The notes: generated from the sequence alone by a model not told the origin. Counted from the first letter of the stretch, positions 16,529 through 26,309 are shown. The stretch is DNA of 64,000 bases from Paenibacillus pabuli (GCF_039831995.1 NZ_JBDOIO010000004.1:620001-684000); one strand, 5' to 3'. Made by a program: numbers and translations.

Positions 16529-17632
16529 ATGAAGGAAACATTGCAGTTCACACCGGTACGAATGGCCGATCAGTTCATGGAAAGTTACCGCAATCATCAG
16601 CTGTATCCCACTTGGCATTATGAGAACGGCTGCCTGCTGAAGGCGCTGGAAGAACTGTATCATCGTACAGGGGAAACCAAGTATTACGATTACCTTCGGG
16701 AGCTGATGGATCACTTCATTCAGGAAGATGGCACGATTCGCACATACAACGTGGAAGAGTACAATTTGGACCAGATTAATCAGGGAAAATCCTTGTTCTT
16801 CCTGATGGAGAAGACAGGTGAAGCGAAATACCGCAAGGCCGCAGAGCTGCTTATGGTTCAGCTCAAGGGACAGCCACGCACGAGCGAAGGCGGTTTCTGG
16901 CACAAGAAGATTTATCCTTTTCAAATGTGGCTGGATGGATTGTATATGGCGACTCCGTTTCTCACGCAATATGGGGCAGTAACAGGCGAAGAGAAGTGGT
17001 TTGAACGAGCGGCTCTGCAGCTGCTGCTGGTGGAGAAGCATACACGTGAACCGCGCAGCGGCTTGCTGTACCATGCCTGGGATGAGAGCAAGGAGCAGCG
17101 CTGGAGCTCGGGCGAAACCGGCTGTTCTCCCCATGTCTGGAGCCGGGCCATGGGTTGGTACGTGATGGCCGTGGTGGATACACTGGATCATCTGCCGAAA
17201 GATCATGAACAGCGCGGACAGATTGTCGGCATATTCGAGCGCGTGGCCAACGCACTTGTACATGTACAGGATCAACAGACAGGGCTGTGGCCCCATCTGC
17301 TGGATCAGCCGGGTCGTGAGCGGAATTATCTGGAAGCGTCGGGTACATCCATGTTTGTATATGCGCTGGCCAAGGGTGTACGCAAAGGTTATCTGAGCGG
17401 CAAGTTCAAGGAGGTCGCGGAAAAAGGATACCAGGGTCTGCTGCAGCACTTGCTGCAAACGGACCGTGAAGGTGTACTGTCCTTGACCCAGTGCAATGGC
17501 GGTGCAGGTCTCGGGGGAAGTCCGTATCGTGACGGATCGTACGAATATTATGTAACCGAGTCCATCCGAATCAATGATCCGAAATCGGTTGCCCCGTTTA
17601 TTCTGGCAGGTGTGGAGATGGAACTGGCTTAA
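16529..17632 (+). CDS. yteR: GH105 unsaturated rhamnogalacturonyl hydrolase
   Basis: GH105 enzymes remove the 4,5-unsaturated uronic acid from the non-reducing end of oligosaccharides made by pectate or rhamnogalacturonan lyases. The 367 residues have no signal peptide, so it acts in the cytoplasm after import. The catalytic aspartate lies in MWLDGLYMA (Asp136), and HVWSRAMGWYVMA is the family signature. It starts 23 bases after the first binding protein, matching the Bacillus lplABC-yteR order except that the lipoprotein is third rather than first. Confidence 0.93.
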   Translation: MKETLQFTPVRMADQFMESYRNHQLYPTWHYENGCLLKALEELYHRTGETKYYDYLRELMDHFIQEDGTIRTYNVEEYNLDQINQGKSLFFLMEKTGEAKYRKAAELLMVQLKGQPRTSEGGFWHKKIYPFQMWLDGLYMATPFLTQYGAVTGEEKWFERAALQLLLVEKHTREPRSGLLYHAWDESKEQRWSSGETGCSPHVWSRAMGWYVMAVVDTLDHLPKDHEQRGQIVGIFERVANALVHVQDQQTGLWPHLLDQPGRERNYLEASGTSMFVYALAKGVRKGYLSGKFKEVAEKGYQGLLQHLLQTDREGVLSLTQCNGGAGLGGSPYRDGSYEYYVTESIRINDPKSVAPFILAGVEMELA

Positions 17633-17726
17633 CGCGGGTTCCTTTCTTCAGATAGATATATGGTAGCGCATTCATTTGATTGGCCTAATGCTGAAAATAA
17701 CGATAATGCAAAAGGAGAGATGGTTC

Positions 17727-19238
17727 ATGAGTCCAAAAGGTCGGGTGTCCCGTATAAGCGGATTCGTTGTCATTGGTGCAATGTCCGCTGGACTGCTTGC
17801 AGGTTGTGGAGGAGAAAAAGCTCCAGCCGCCGGGGAAGGCAAGTTTCCCATTTCCATCTCTTTGATGCAGGTAGGCGATGTGCCCGCCAAGGAAAATGGG
17901 GTGGAGCAAAAAATTGAGGAGTATACGAATACGGATGTCAATGTTCAGTGGATCCCGCAGTCGGCTTTTGATGATAAGGTGAACGTCATGGTTGCTTCGG
18001 GAGAGATGCCTACGATCATGCGCGTGAATTACGTACCGACCACATTTAATGCAGCCAAAACAGGACTGTTTTGGGAACTGGGACCCTACCTGAAGGATTA
18101 TAAAAACCTGTCGGCCCAATCCGAGGCGTATTTTAACAATATCAAGATCGAAGGCAAAATCTACGGCATTCCCAATTTCCGCGATATCGGACGAACGGCC
18201 ATCGTGTACCGCAAGGATTGGTTCGACAAGTTGAAGCTGGAAGTGCCCAAGACGCTGGATGACTGGTATGAAGTGATGCGTTCCATGCGCAAGGATGATC
18301 CGGACGGGAATGGTAAGGAAGATACGTATGGTGCGCTGCTCTTCAAGAAGTATAACGAAGGCGTATCTTCTCCGCTGACCCGGATAGCCGTGAGTATTGG
18401 GGGTGTGAACAAGTGGGGTGTAGATGATGCGGGCAAATTAACGCCGGAATTCCTGACCACTGAATATGTGGACACCATGAAGCTGTTCAAGCGACTGTTC
18501 AGCGAAGGGCTGATCAACAGTGATTTCCCTGCTCTCGATCCTTCGGATGCGGACAAAAAAATGGACTCTGGCCTGATTGGCATGAAGCTGAACGGCGTGG
18601 CACAGAACGGCAAGTCATCCCAGCAGCGGCTTACGCCTAACGCTCCGGATGGAGTAATCGATGTTGCTCCGTTCCAGGGAACGGAGGGTATACGCATCGC
18701 CGGGGAGCCGGGGAACTATGGCATGCTGGTGATCCCGAAGGCAGCGGTGCAGGATGAAGAGCAATTGAAAAAAGTGCTCACATTCCTTGATCAGCTGATG
18801 GATGAGGAACTGAGTACACTGCAGCTGCGAGGGCTGCTCGATGTGCACTACACCAAGACGGCTGACGGTAAAACCGAACTGAAGGACTTTGACGCTTATC
18901 AGCGCGAGGTGAAGCCGTATCGCGACAATTTGTTAAGTGTTGAAGGGTACAACGTTGCTGAATTAATTGATGTTCCGATTGGCATGAAGGGCACCAAGAT
19001 GGCCCGCGAGAATGAACAGTATGCCATTTCTAATCCTGCACTGACACTGTCATCGGCCATCTACACCGAGCGGGGTCAGGAGCTGGATCAGATGATCTGG
19101 GATGCACAGACCAAGTACATTATGGGCAAGATTGACGACGCAGGCTGGGAGCGGGAAGTAGCTAACTGGCGAAAAGCCGGAGGAGATCAGCTGATCTCTG
19201 AGCTGGAGGCATCCTACGCCGAACTGAACGGGAAATAA
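17727..19238 (+). CDS. Extracellular solute-binding lipoprotein 2 (LplA type)
   Basis: This 503-residue lipoprotein precursor has an MSPKGR start behind AAAGGAGAG and a lipobox LLAGC. It is a clear paralogue of the product at 15007: the segments around QVGDVPxKxNxVxQKIExxTN, YRKDWFDKL, FQREVKPYRDNL (YQREVKPYRDNL here) and QMIxDAQTKYIMGKID align without large gaps. It probably feeds the same permeases with a related substrate. No permeases of its own follow; the next gene is a pullulanase with a separate leader. Confidence 0.9.
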   Translation: MSPKGRVSRISGFVVIGAMSAGLLAGCGGEKAPAAGEGKFPISISLMQVGDVPAKENGVEQKIEEYTNTDVNVQWIPQSAFDDKVNVMVASGEMPTIMRVNYVPTTFNAAKTGLFWELGPYLKDYKNLSAQSEAYFNNIKIEGKIYGIPNFRDIGRTAIVYRKDWFDKLKLEVPKTLDDWYEVMRSMRKDDPDGNGKEDTYGALLFKKYNEGVSSPLTRIAVSIGGVNKWGVDDAGKLTPEFLTTEYVDTMKLFKRLFSEGLINSDFPALDPSDADKKMDSGLIGMKLNGVAQNGKSSQQRLTPNAPDGVIDVAPFQGTEGIRIAGEPGNYGMLVIPKAAVQDEEQLKKVLTFLDQLMDEELSTLQLRGLLDVHYTKTADGKTELKDFDAYQREVKPYRDNLLSVEGYNVAELIDVPIGMKGTKMARENEQYAISNPALTLSSAIYTERGQELDQMIWDAQTKYIMGKIDDAGWEREVANWRKAGGDQLISELEASYAELNGK

Positions 19239-19411
19239 CGAAAGATAGGGTGAATACGTGTGCCCCAATAGAAGCTGTGTTTTATGTCAACGGACGTGAA
19301 GCATCGCTTCTTTTTCTTTTGCATGATTATGGTAGGGCAGCTGAAAGGGTATAAAGAGAAAGGAGCATTCTTTTCACATCCATTTATATCACCGAGAGGG
19401 GAAAGAACATC

Positions 19412-21472
19412 ATGATTGAAGAACATGACAAGCACGAATTATACGGTAATGATACATATCAAGGAAGAGACTTGGGCGTCACGATCGGCTCTCAATCCTG
19501 CCAATTCAAAGTATGGGCTCCAGATGCTGTCCGGATGGACGTGCTACTCTACACGGCATCCACTGCGGAGCTTGCAGGGATACAAGAAGGACAACGATTC
19601 GCGACAAAAGAAGTACCCATGCTTAGACTGCAGCAGGGCATCTGGTCTTTGAAGCTGGATGGAGAATGGAACGGTTACCGGTATATGTACCGGGCCACCT
19701 TCGAAGGTGGCCGACAGGAGACAGCAGTGGATCCTTATGCAAGGGCAGTTACCATGAATGGTGAAATGGGTGTCATCATCCGGCTGGAACAGACGGATCC
19801 CGAAGGATGGAGTCAGGATGTTCGTCCAGAGCTGAGAAGTCCGGTGGATGCCGTATTATATGAGCTGCATGTGCGGGATTTTTCGATTCACTCTTCATCC
19901 GGCATGATGAACAAAGGCAAGTATTTGGCTTTTACTGAAACAGGACTGCGCGATTCCGAGGGCAATACTCTGGGGATTGATCATTTGGCCGAGCTTGGCG
20001 TTACCCATGTTCACCTGCTGCCCGTGTTTGATTTTGCCACCGTGGACGAATCCAAGGCTGGAGACAGTGCTTTCGGAGGTTCCGAGGATTCCAGCTATAA
20101 CTGGGGGTATGATCCTCTCCATTACAACGTCCCGGAAGGCTCTTATGCCACACGTGCAGATGAGCCCGGCACACGCATACGGGAGCTAAAGGCTTTGGTG
20201 CTGGCACTTCATCAGAAAGGGATCGGGGTGGTTATGGATGTGGTGTATAATCATACGTTTAATACGGCCGACAGTTCGTTTGAGAAGCTGGTACCCGGAT
20301 ATTACTACCGCCAGAATGAGGATGGCACATACAGCAACGGATCCGGGACCGGCAATGAGGTAGCCACTGAACGTCCCATGGTGCGCAAGTTTATTATTGA
20401 ATCGGTACGTTACTGGGCAGAGGAATACCATATCGACGGGTTCCGGTTTGACTTGATGGGGTTGATTGACACAACGACCATGAGGGAACTTGCTGCAGAG
20501 CTGCATGAACACGTGTCTCCGTCCATCCTTCTGTATGGTGAGCCGTGGGCGGCAATGGAATCACCTCTAGGGGAGCGAATGACCCTCAAGGGAGACCAGA
20601 ATAGAGCCGGACTCGCTGTATTCAACGATAATTTTCGCGGTGCAATCAAAGGGGATAGTGATGGAGCGGAGAAAGGGTTCGCTACAGGTGCGGAGGGAAA
20701 GGAAGAGGATATCTGGACGGGTGTAAGGGGAGCCATTACCGATTTTACGGCCAGTCCATCCGAGACGGTGAATTACGTAACGGTTCACGATAATCTGAAT
20801 CTGTGGGACAAGGTTGCGCATACGCAAGGGCTAGAAAAGCAGCTTGGGTTTATCTCCTATGATGATGAGGGACACGTTCGGGGATATGACAGTGTAGAAC
20901 GGGCAGTAGAGGATGCGAATCCGTATATGCAGATTGATCCCAATCATGTGTTGGAGAATGAAACGGTTCGGCGCTGCTTGCTTGCAAATGGCATTGTGTT
21001 GACTTCCCAGGGAATTCCCCTGCTGGCGGCCGGGGATGAATTCTTGCGCAGCAAATACGGCGATGCCAACAGTCACGAGAGTGGGGATGCTGTCAATGCG
21101 ATTCGTTGGGAACAAAAACAGCAGTTCAAGTCGGTGTTTGATTATTATCGTGGACTGATTCGCCTTCGACGTGAACATTCGGCCTTCAGGTTCAGAACCC
21201 AGGACGATATTGACAAACATGTACGCTTGATAGAAAAAGACAAAAGCCTGCTTGCTTATGAGCTGTCAGGTGCGGCTGCCGGAGATTCCTGGAGGCGGAT
21301 TATCGTGATTTATAATGCAGCAAATGAAAGCCGGACGATTCCTGTACCTTCCGGAATGTGGAATGTCGTTGTAGAGCAGGGACAAGCAGGTGTCGAACCG
21401 CTGCGTACTGTGAAGGAAGGGGAGGTCACCATACCGGCTGTATCCCTGATGATTATGTATGCCAATAATTAA
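19412..21472 (+). CDS. pulA: Type I pullulanase, cytoplasmic
   Basis: Type I pullulanases cut alpha-1,6 branches in pullulan, glycogen and starch dextrins. The 686 residues contain an N-terminal CBM48-type domain (CQFKVWAPDA) and a GH13_14 barrel with the type I signature YNWGYDP. Catalytic residues are Asp347 (FRFDLMGL), Glu377 (LYGEPW) and Asp460 (VHDNLNLWD). There is no signal peptide, so it should act inside the cell on glycogen or imported dextrins. GAGGGGAAAG precedes the ATG. A strong terminator follows, then a second pullulanase gene. Confidence 0.94.
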   Translation: MIEEHDKHELYGNDTYQGRDLGVTIGSQSCQFKVWAPDAVRMDVLLYTASTAELAGIQEGQRFATKEVPMLRLQQGIWSLKLDGEWNGYRYMYRATFEGGRQETAVDPYARAVTMNGEMGVIIRLEQTDPEGWSQDVRPELRSPVDAVLYELHVRDFSIHSSSGMMNKGKYLAFTETGLRDSEGNTLGIDHLAELGVTHVHLLPVFDFATVDESKAGDSAFGGSEDSSYNWGYDPLHYNVPEGSYATRADEPGTRIRELKALVLALHQKGIGVVMDVVYNHTFNTADSSFEKLVPGYYYRQNEDGTYSNGSGTGNEVATERPMVRKFIIESVRYWAEEYHIDGFRFDLMGLIDTTTMRELAAELHEHVSPSILLYGEPWAAMESPLGERMTLKGDQNRAGLAVFNDNFRGAIKGDSDGAEKGFATGAEGKEEDIWTGVRGAITDFTASPSETVNYVTVHDNLNLWDKVAHTQGLEKQLGFISYDDEGHVRGYDSVERAVEDANPYMQIDPNHVLENETVRRCLLANGIVLTSQGIPLLAAGDEFLRSKYGDANSHESGDAVNAIRWEQKQQFKSVFDYYRGLIRLRREHSAFRFRTQDDIDKHVRLIEKDKSLLAYELSGAAAGDSWRRIIVIYNAANESRTIPVPSGMWNVVVEQGQAGVEPLRTVKEGEVTIPAVSLMIMYANN

Positions 21473-21489
21473 ATTTTTGCCTGCTGTAG

Positions 21490-21540
21490 TAAAGCACCCT
21501 TTCCCGCTGCGGAGAAAAGGGTGCTTTATTTTGTTTTTTT
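21490..21540 (+). terminator. Terminator after the first pullulanase
   Basis: TAAAGCACCCTTT pairs perfectly with AAAGGGTGCTTTA and is followed by a long T-rich tract. Confidence 0.9.
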
Positions 21541-21598
21541 CATCAGGACAGGTACAAATGCTGTCAATCTGCGGCGCTTGTTTACATATGCTGTATTT

Positions 21599-21612
21599 TG
21601 AAAGCGATTGCT
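21599..21612 (+). promoter_or_regulatory. cre-like box before the second pullulanase
   Basis: TGAAAGCGATTGCT matches the cre pattern at 12 of 14 positions and lies directly upstream of a TTGACA at 21621. It is the weakest of the boxes reported here. Confidence 0.35.
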
Positions 21613-21764
21613 GCAAGGGTTTGACAAATATCCAGTGAATGACTTCATGAACGCCTCTGTTCAACCGATATGTTGAGTACAGACAACCCCGGGTTGACAA
21701 ATGACGTCCCGCTCCGTACCATCGGGACAACACGAAATCAATGGATATAAAGGCGGTGGGAACG

Positions 21765-24641
21765 ATGCCGGAATGGACATCTTTTCGTTATGAAGGCAAC
21801 GATCTTGGCTTAACATATACTCGTGCTTCCAGTACATTCAAGCTGTGGGCCCCGACGGCCCGGCAGGTTTCTATAGTGGTTTTTGAAGATGAGGGCAGCT
21901 ACAATGCCAATGGATGGGTAACAGAACATGATGGCGGGCAGGCAAGCGACATGACCCGTGATGAAGACGGTATATGGAGCGTGAAGCTGGCAGGGGATTG
22001 GGCAGGATATTATTACATGTATCGTATTACGCACGAGGATCAGCGCACAGAAGTAGCCGTGGATCCGTATGCCCGTGCCGTGTCGGCTAATGGGCAGCGG
22101 ACGGCCATTATCGATCTCGATACAACGCATCCGCCGGATTGGGAGCTGGACGTGAAGCCTGTTTTTCAGCGTCCGGTGGACGCCGTCATTTATGAACTGC
22201 ATGTGCGGGATTTCTCCTCCGACCCCCATGCCGACATTCCGTACAAAGGAAAATTCCTGGCCTTCACGGCTTCCGGTCTGACTGACAGGGCAGGGCATCG
22301 GATCGGTGTGGATCATCTTGCCGAACTCGGGGTTACCCATGTGCATCTTCTGCCTGTGGCGGATTATCAGACGGTGAATGAACTGGAATCCGCTGAAGAA
22401 GGCACAACGTTCAGAGCACCCTATAACTGGGGTTATGATCCGCAGCACTATAACGTCCCGGAAGGCTCCTATGCTACCGATCCTCGGGATCCGGCAGTGC
22501 GAATTCGCGAGTTCAAAGCCTTGGTGCAGTCCCTGCATCGCCAGGGTATACGCGTTGTGCTTGATGTGGTCTACAATCATACGTATGGTGTCGACGAAGG
22601 TCCATTTAACAAGATCGTACCTGGTTATTTTTACCGCTATCGTGCAGACGGCACACTGAGTAATGGATCGGGTGTAGGCAATGAACTGGCTACGGAGCGT
22701 CCAATGGTGCGCAAATATATTATCGACTCTCTCCTGTACTGGGCTGAGGAATATCATGTGGATGGTTTTCGCTTCGATCTCATGGGATTGATTGACACGG
22801 ATACGATGAACGAACTGACCCGTGAGCTGCGTGAGCAGATTGATCCGGCCATGCTGATCTATGGGGAGCCGTGGACAGGCGGAGACTCGCCGCTGGATCG
22901 CAAAACCCTGAAAGGTACCCAGCGGGGTCAGGGATTTGCCGTATTCAATGATCATTACCGCAGTGCCATCAAAGGGGACAGTGATGGCAGCGGAAAAGGG
23001 TATGTAACCGGAGCGGACGGCATGGAGCATGAGCTTCTTAAGGGAATTGCCGGGGCTATCGATGACTTTACATCGTCACCTGTGGAGACCGTCAATTATG
23101 TCACCGCCCATGACAACCTGAATCTGTGGGACAAAATCGCCACAACGATGAATCTCAGACATGAATTGGGGTTTCCGGCGTGGAGAGACGGGCAGCCTGT
23201 GGAAGGCGGGAGTGCGGAATCGGCGGTAAAAGCAGCAGATCCCTATCGATATGTGGATGCAGATGATGTGCTTAACCATGAGATGGTTCGCCGCTCTTTG
23301 CTGTCCACCGGAATATTGCTTACCTCTCAGGGCATTCCGTTTCTGCATGCAGGAGATGAGATCCTGAGGTCCAAAGCGGGAGATCAGAACAGTTACCGCA
23401 GCGGTGATGCGGTTAACGCCATCCCGTGGGCCAACAAGTCCCGTTTCAGACCTGTCTTTGACTATTACCGTGGTTTGATTCATCTGCGTCGCACCCATCC
23501 TGCCTTTCGTATGATCAACGCAGACCAGATCCGGAATCACCTTCGTATTATACGTGCAGACGGTAATGTCGTCATATTCATGCTTCAGGACGGGGCCAAT
23601 CAGGATTCCTGGAATCGAATCATGGTTGCTTATAATGCAACAGCGTACCAGCAGCAGATTCATTTGCCGGAAGGTGAATGGCATGTGGTCGTTAACGACC
23701 ATCAGGCAGGTACAGACTCGATTGGGAAGGTTAGCGGCATTGTTCCTGTAGAACGCTGGTCGTTAATGGTTCTGTATGATATCGAGCATGCCGGCGGAAC
23801 GGAACCGGCCACGATCGAGATTAATGCTCCACGGCAGGTGTATAGCCCGGGTGAAACGGCGGGCCTGCGGGCGATTGTGCGTGACCGTCTCGGTAATGTA
23901 GTCGAGAATTGCGAAGTCTTCTGGAGTTCTTCAGAGCCGCAGCTGATTCAGATTGAACCGGATGGAACGATCCATGCGAAAGAGACAGGTGAGGCAACGA
24001 TAACGGTTCATTGTGGTCCTATCTATGCAACGAGCCTCTTGCAGGTAGATCATCGTCATGCCGAACGAATTGAGCTTGTCGGTGAAACCGTTCTGTATAC
24101 GACACGAATCAGTCGCTTCCGTGCATTGGTGCTGGATCAATTTGGGCAGCCGCTCCAAGGAACCGCCATACGGTGGCATTCCTCCAATTCCGATATTGCA
24201 ACGGTCAGTTCAGTCGGAATCGTTCGTGCCTTGTCCCCAGGGACCGCGCAGATTACGGCCATGGCTGGCAGTATTCAGTCCACGGTGACGATCAAAGTCC
24301 ACAAGCATGTCTCACGTCTGGTTACGCTTCGTTATGAACGGGAAGATCAACATTACGAGGGATGGGATGTTTGGGTGTGGGGCACAGGAATGGCAGATGG
24401 AGCGGTACCCCTTGAACAGGTGGGCCATGCTGCAGAGGCCCGAATTCGTGTAGCTCCAGGCTTGCATCATCTGGGACTGATTATCCGGATGAATGAGTGG
24501 CAGGCCAAAGATACCTGTGGTGACCGATACGTGGATATTGGGCCGGAAGATGGGGATGTACAGATTGTTGTGCAGAGCGGTACAGATCAAATGCAGGTCA
24601 TACGCGAGAGCGATGAAGAGGATAACCGTAACAGTGCCTGA
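21765..24641 (+). CDS. pulA: Modular type I pullulanase with two Ig-like domains and C-terminal CBM41-like domain
   Basis: This 958-residue enzyme repeats the CBM48 plus GH13_14 core of its neighbour (YNWGYDP; catalytic Asp338, Glu368 and Asp450). After about residue 680 it adds two Big_2-type Ig-like domains (about 681-763 and 764-846; ATITV, DIATVSSVGIV) and a pullulanase-associated CBM41/PUD-like domain (about 848-948; EGWDVWVWG and WQAKDTCGDRYVDI). CBM41 is normally N-terminal. No signal peptide is visible although the added domains are usual in secreted enzymes. I chose the ATG at 21765 because AAAGGCGG lies 8 bases ahead; the in-frame ATG at 21741 has no RBS. The N-terminus is therefore somewhat uncertain. 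Confidence 0.9.
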   Translation: MPEWTSFRYEGNDLGLTYTRASSTFKLWAPTARQVSIVVFEDEGSYNANGWVTEHDGGQASDMTRDEDGIWSVKLAGDWAGYYYMYRITHEDQRTEVAVDPYARAVSANGQRTAIIDLDTTHPPDWELDVKPVFQRPVDAVIYELHVRDFSSDPHADIPYKGKFLAFTASGLTDRAGHRIGVDHLAELGVTHVHLLPVADYQTVNELESAEEGTTFRAPYNWGYDPQHYNVPEGSYATDPRDPAVRIREFKALVQSLHRQGIRVVLDVVYNHTYGVDEGPFNKIVPGYFYRYRADGTLSNGSGVGNELATERPMVRKYIIDSLLYWAEEYHVDGFRFDLMGLIDTDTMNELTRELREQIDPAMLIYGEPWTGGDSPLDRKTLKGTQRGQGFAVFNDHYRSAIKGDSDGSGKGYVTGADGMEHELLKGIAGAIDDFTSSPVETVNYVTAHDNLNLWDKIATTMNLRHELGFPAWRDGQPVEGGSAESAVKAADPYRYVDADDVLNHEMVRRSLLSTGILLTSQGIPFLHAGDEILRSKAGDQNSYRSGDAVNAIPWANKSRFRPVFDYYRGLIHLRRTHPAFRMINADQIRNHLRIIRADGNVVIFMLQDGANQDSWNRIMVAYNATAYQQQIHLPEGEWHVVVNDHQAGTDSIGKVSGIVPVERWSLMVLYDIEHAGGTEPATIEINAPRQVYSPGETAGLRAIVRDRLGNVVENCEVFWSSSEPQLIQIEPDGTIHAKETGEATITVHCGPIYATSLLQVDHRHAERIELVGETVLYTTRISRFRALVLDQFGQPLQGTAIRWHSSNSDIATVSSVGIVRALSPGTAQITAMAGSIQSTVTIKVHKHVSRLVTLRYEREDQHYEGWDVWVWGTGMADGAVPLEQVGHAAEARIRVAPGLHHLGLIIRMNEWQAKDTCGDRYVDIGPEDGDVQIVVQSGTDQMQVIRESDEEDNRNSA

Positions 24642-24691
24642 ATCCTTTTGGATAGGCCCGTGTAGGGCTATGAATAAACCTAGGAGCATCA

Positions 24692-24724
24692 GGCAGTCGG
24701 AAGATTATTCCGGCTGTCTTTTTT
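24692..24724 (+). terminator. Terminator after the second pullulanase
   Basis: GGCAGTCGGAA and TTCCGGCTGTC pair with G-U wobbles and are followed by TTTTTT. Confidence 0.85.
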
Positions 24725-24779
24725 GGGTCTATATAGCCTTGATTTGCATGCAGAAACGCAAAAAATTGTACAAGCCAAT

Positions 24780-24806
24780 GTTTGAGAAGCACTTTCATTG
24801 GGGTAA
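24780..24806 (+). promoter_or_regulatory. Sigma-B-like promoter before ctc
   Basis: GTTTGA, 14-15 bases and GGGGTAA resemble the general-stress consensus GTTTAA-N12-14-GGGTAT. ctc is sigma-B dependent in Bacillus. Whether this organism has sigma-B cannot be seen here, so the match is only suggestive. Confidence 0.35.
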
Positions 24807-24926
24807 ATAGAGATATGGCCCTAGATTTGGCCATAGAAAAATAAGACCTATTTGGTCTATGAGAGAAGCCGAATGCTTCCCAACACCAATACAAAGTAGG
24901 GATCCCTTGAAGGAGGATGTTCAATC

Positions 24927-25562
24927 ATGAAATCCAACGGAAAAATGGCTCAACTTACTGCAACTCCACGAACTGAAAAGAAAGGTGCAGCATTGCGCCT
25001 GTTAAGACAAGGCGGACGTGTTCCGGCTGTCGTTTACGGTCCTGAATTTGAAGGGGCCTCCATACATGTGGATGAAAAAGAGATGCTCAAGGTCGCTCGT
25101 ACAGGTCGTTCCGAGATGTTCAACCTCAATCTGGAGGGGGGCAAAACGGTTCCTGTGTTGATTAAGGATCAGCAGGAGCGCAACGGACGTCTGCTGCATG
25201 TGGACTTTTTGCAAATATCCAAAAATAAACCGATCAGCGTAAGTGTGCCGATCGATTTCCAAGGCACGGCTGCCGGTTCCAAAGCCGGCGGTGTGTTCCA
25301 GACACAGGAAACCGAATTGGAAGTGGAAGGGCTTCCAGCTGACCTGCCCACTTCTATTGAGGTGGATGTCAGTGGTTTGGAAATTGGCGATCGCCTGACG
25401 GCTGAAGATATTAAGCTGGATAAGGGGTTGACCCTTATAACGTCACCCGATTCCATTATCGCATCTGTTATGCCACCACAGGCAGCCGAGGAAGAGCCGA
25501 CAGCTTCTGCTGATGAGGCAGAACCTGCTACGGTGGAGGAAGAGAAGGCAGCAGACGAATAA
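24927..25562 (+). CDS. ctc: Ribosomal protein L25/TL5/Ctc family, general stress protein
   Basis: This protein binds 5S rRNA in the 50S subunit. It has an N-terminal L25 domain (residues 1 to about 95, with RTEKKGAALRLLRQGG and VPAVVYG) and a C-terminal TL5 beta domain (HVDFLQI, DLPTSIEVDVSGLEIGD), then an acidic tail rich in Glu and Ala. The 211-residue length is that of the long Ctc form. AAGGAGG precedes the ATG. It is a single-gene unit with a perfect terminator after it. Confidence 0.94.
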   Translation: MKSNGKMAQLTATPRTEKKGAALRLLRQGGRVPAVVYGPEFEGASIHVDEKEMLKVARTGRSEMFNLNLEGGKTVPVLIKDQQERNGRLLHVDFLQISKNKPISVSVPIDFQGTAAGSKAGGVFQTQETELEVEGLPADLPTSIEVDVSGLEIGDRLTAEDIKLDKGLTLITSPDSIIASVMPPQAAEEEPTASADEAEPATVEEEKAADE

Positions 25563-25598
25563 AAGGGACATGGGAGGCATGCTCCCTCACCCTAGACA

Positions 25599-25628
25599 AA
25601 GCCCGGTCATGATGACCGGGCTTTTTTT
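25599..25628 (+). terminator. Terminator of ctc
   Basis: AGCCCGGTCA pairs perfectly with TGACCGGGCT and is followed by seven Ts. Confidence 0.92.
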
Positions 25629-25738
25629 GCGATCGTAGTGATGGTTATAATACATACAAGTGAGTGATACACAGATTCGAAGCGGATCATATCTGCAAAC
25701 AGGTCAATATAAGTTCATAGGAAAGTAGGGAAGTTCAT

Positions 25739-26260
25739 ATGTTTGATCCAACCGTGTATGACAATCTCAAGGTGGGTTTGGAAAATCATCTGTATGATCT
25801 CGATAATCTGGATGAGATCATTCATATATCGAACCGGAAAGACAGCTTGGAGATGGCGAGTATGTCCAGAGAGTTCGTGCTGCAGTTCGTTCTAAGGGAG
25901 CATACTGAGGTCAAAGGGGAAGTTATACTCCGCAGCTCTCTAGAAGCGCTGGCGGCCGAAATACTTGAGACCCCAGGCAGCCAGCCCGGATGTCATCTAG
26001 AACTTCGGTTTAGCCAGGAGACTCCTGACCTTGACAAGCTATGCCCGGCAATTCGCTCCATTATGCAAGTGAGCTGGCCAGATCAGCGCTTGGAACAGGA
26101 CATTCATTTTGTGTACGGAGAGCAGCCTGTCTTGTACAACGTTTCAAGCCATGTCTATTTTGATCGGATTGTGAACGAAGACCAAATGGGAGATATTCCG
26201 GAATTATGTGAACACTTGGTCAACGTTCTGACACAATTAGTGCAGCTGCATCATGTATAA
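25739..26260 (+). CDS. Hypothetical protein, 173 residues
   Basis: I do not recognise this protein. It is a soluble, acidic sequence with no signal peptide or membrane helix, beginning MFDPTVYDNLK and rich in Asp, Glu and Leu. GTAGGG lies ahead of the ATG. It stands alone between two good terminators, which together with a full-length frame supports a real gene. Confidence 0.75.
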   Translation: MFDPTVYDNLKVGLENHLYDLDNLDEIIHISNRKDSLEMASMSREFVLQFVLREHTEVKGEVILRSSLEALAAEILETPGSQPGCHLELRFSQETPDLDKLCPAIRSIMQVSWPDQRLEQDIHFVYGEQPVLYNVSSHVYFDRIVNEDQMGDIPELCEHLVNVLTQLVQLHHV

Positions 26261-26271
26261 TTAATCATCCG

Positions 26272-26309
26272 CAAAAGCCCTGTCTCTTCTCAAGAGACGG
26301 GCTTTTTTG
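26272..26309 (+). terminator. Terminator after the hypothetical gene
   Basis: AAAGCCC and GTCTCTT pair with AAGAGAC and GGGCTTT around a CTC loop, followed by TTTTTT. The 225 bases that follow are AT-rich and hold no clear gene. Confidence 0.9.

Noticed and set aside
21810..23030. 406-residue minus-strand frame inside the second pullulanase
   Set aside because: Antisense to conserved GH13 motifs; no independent start signals.
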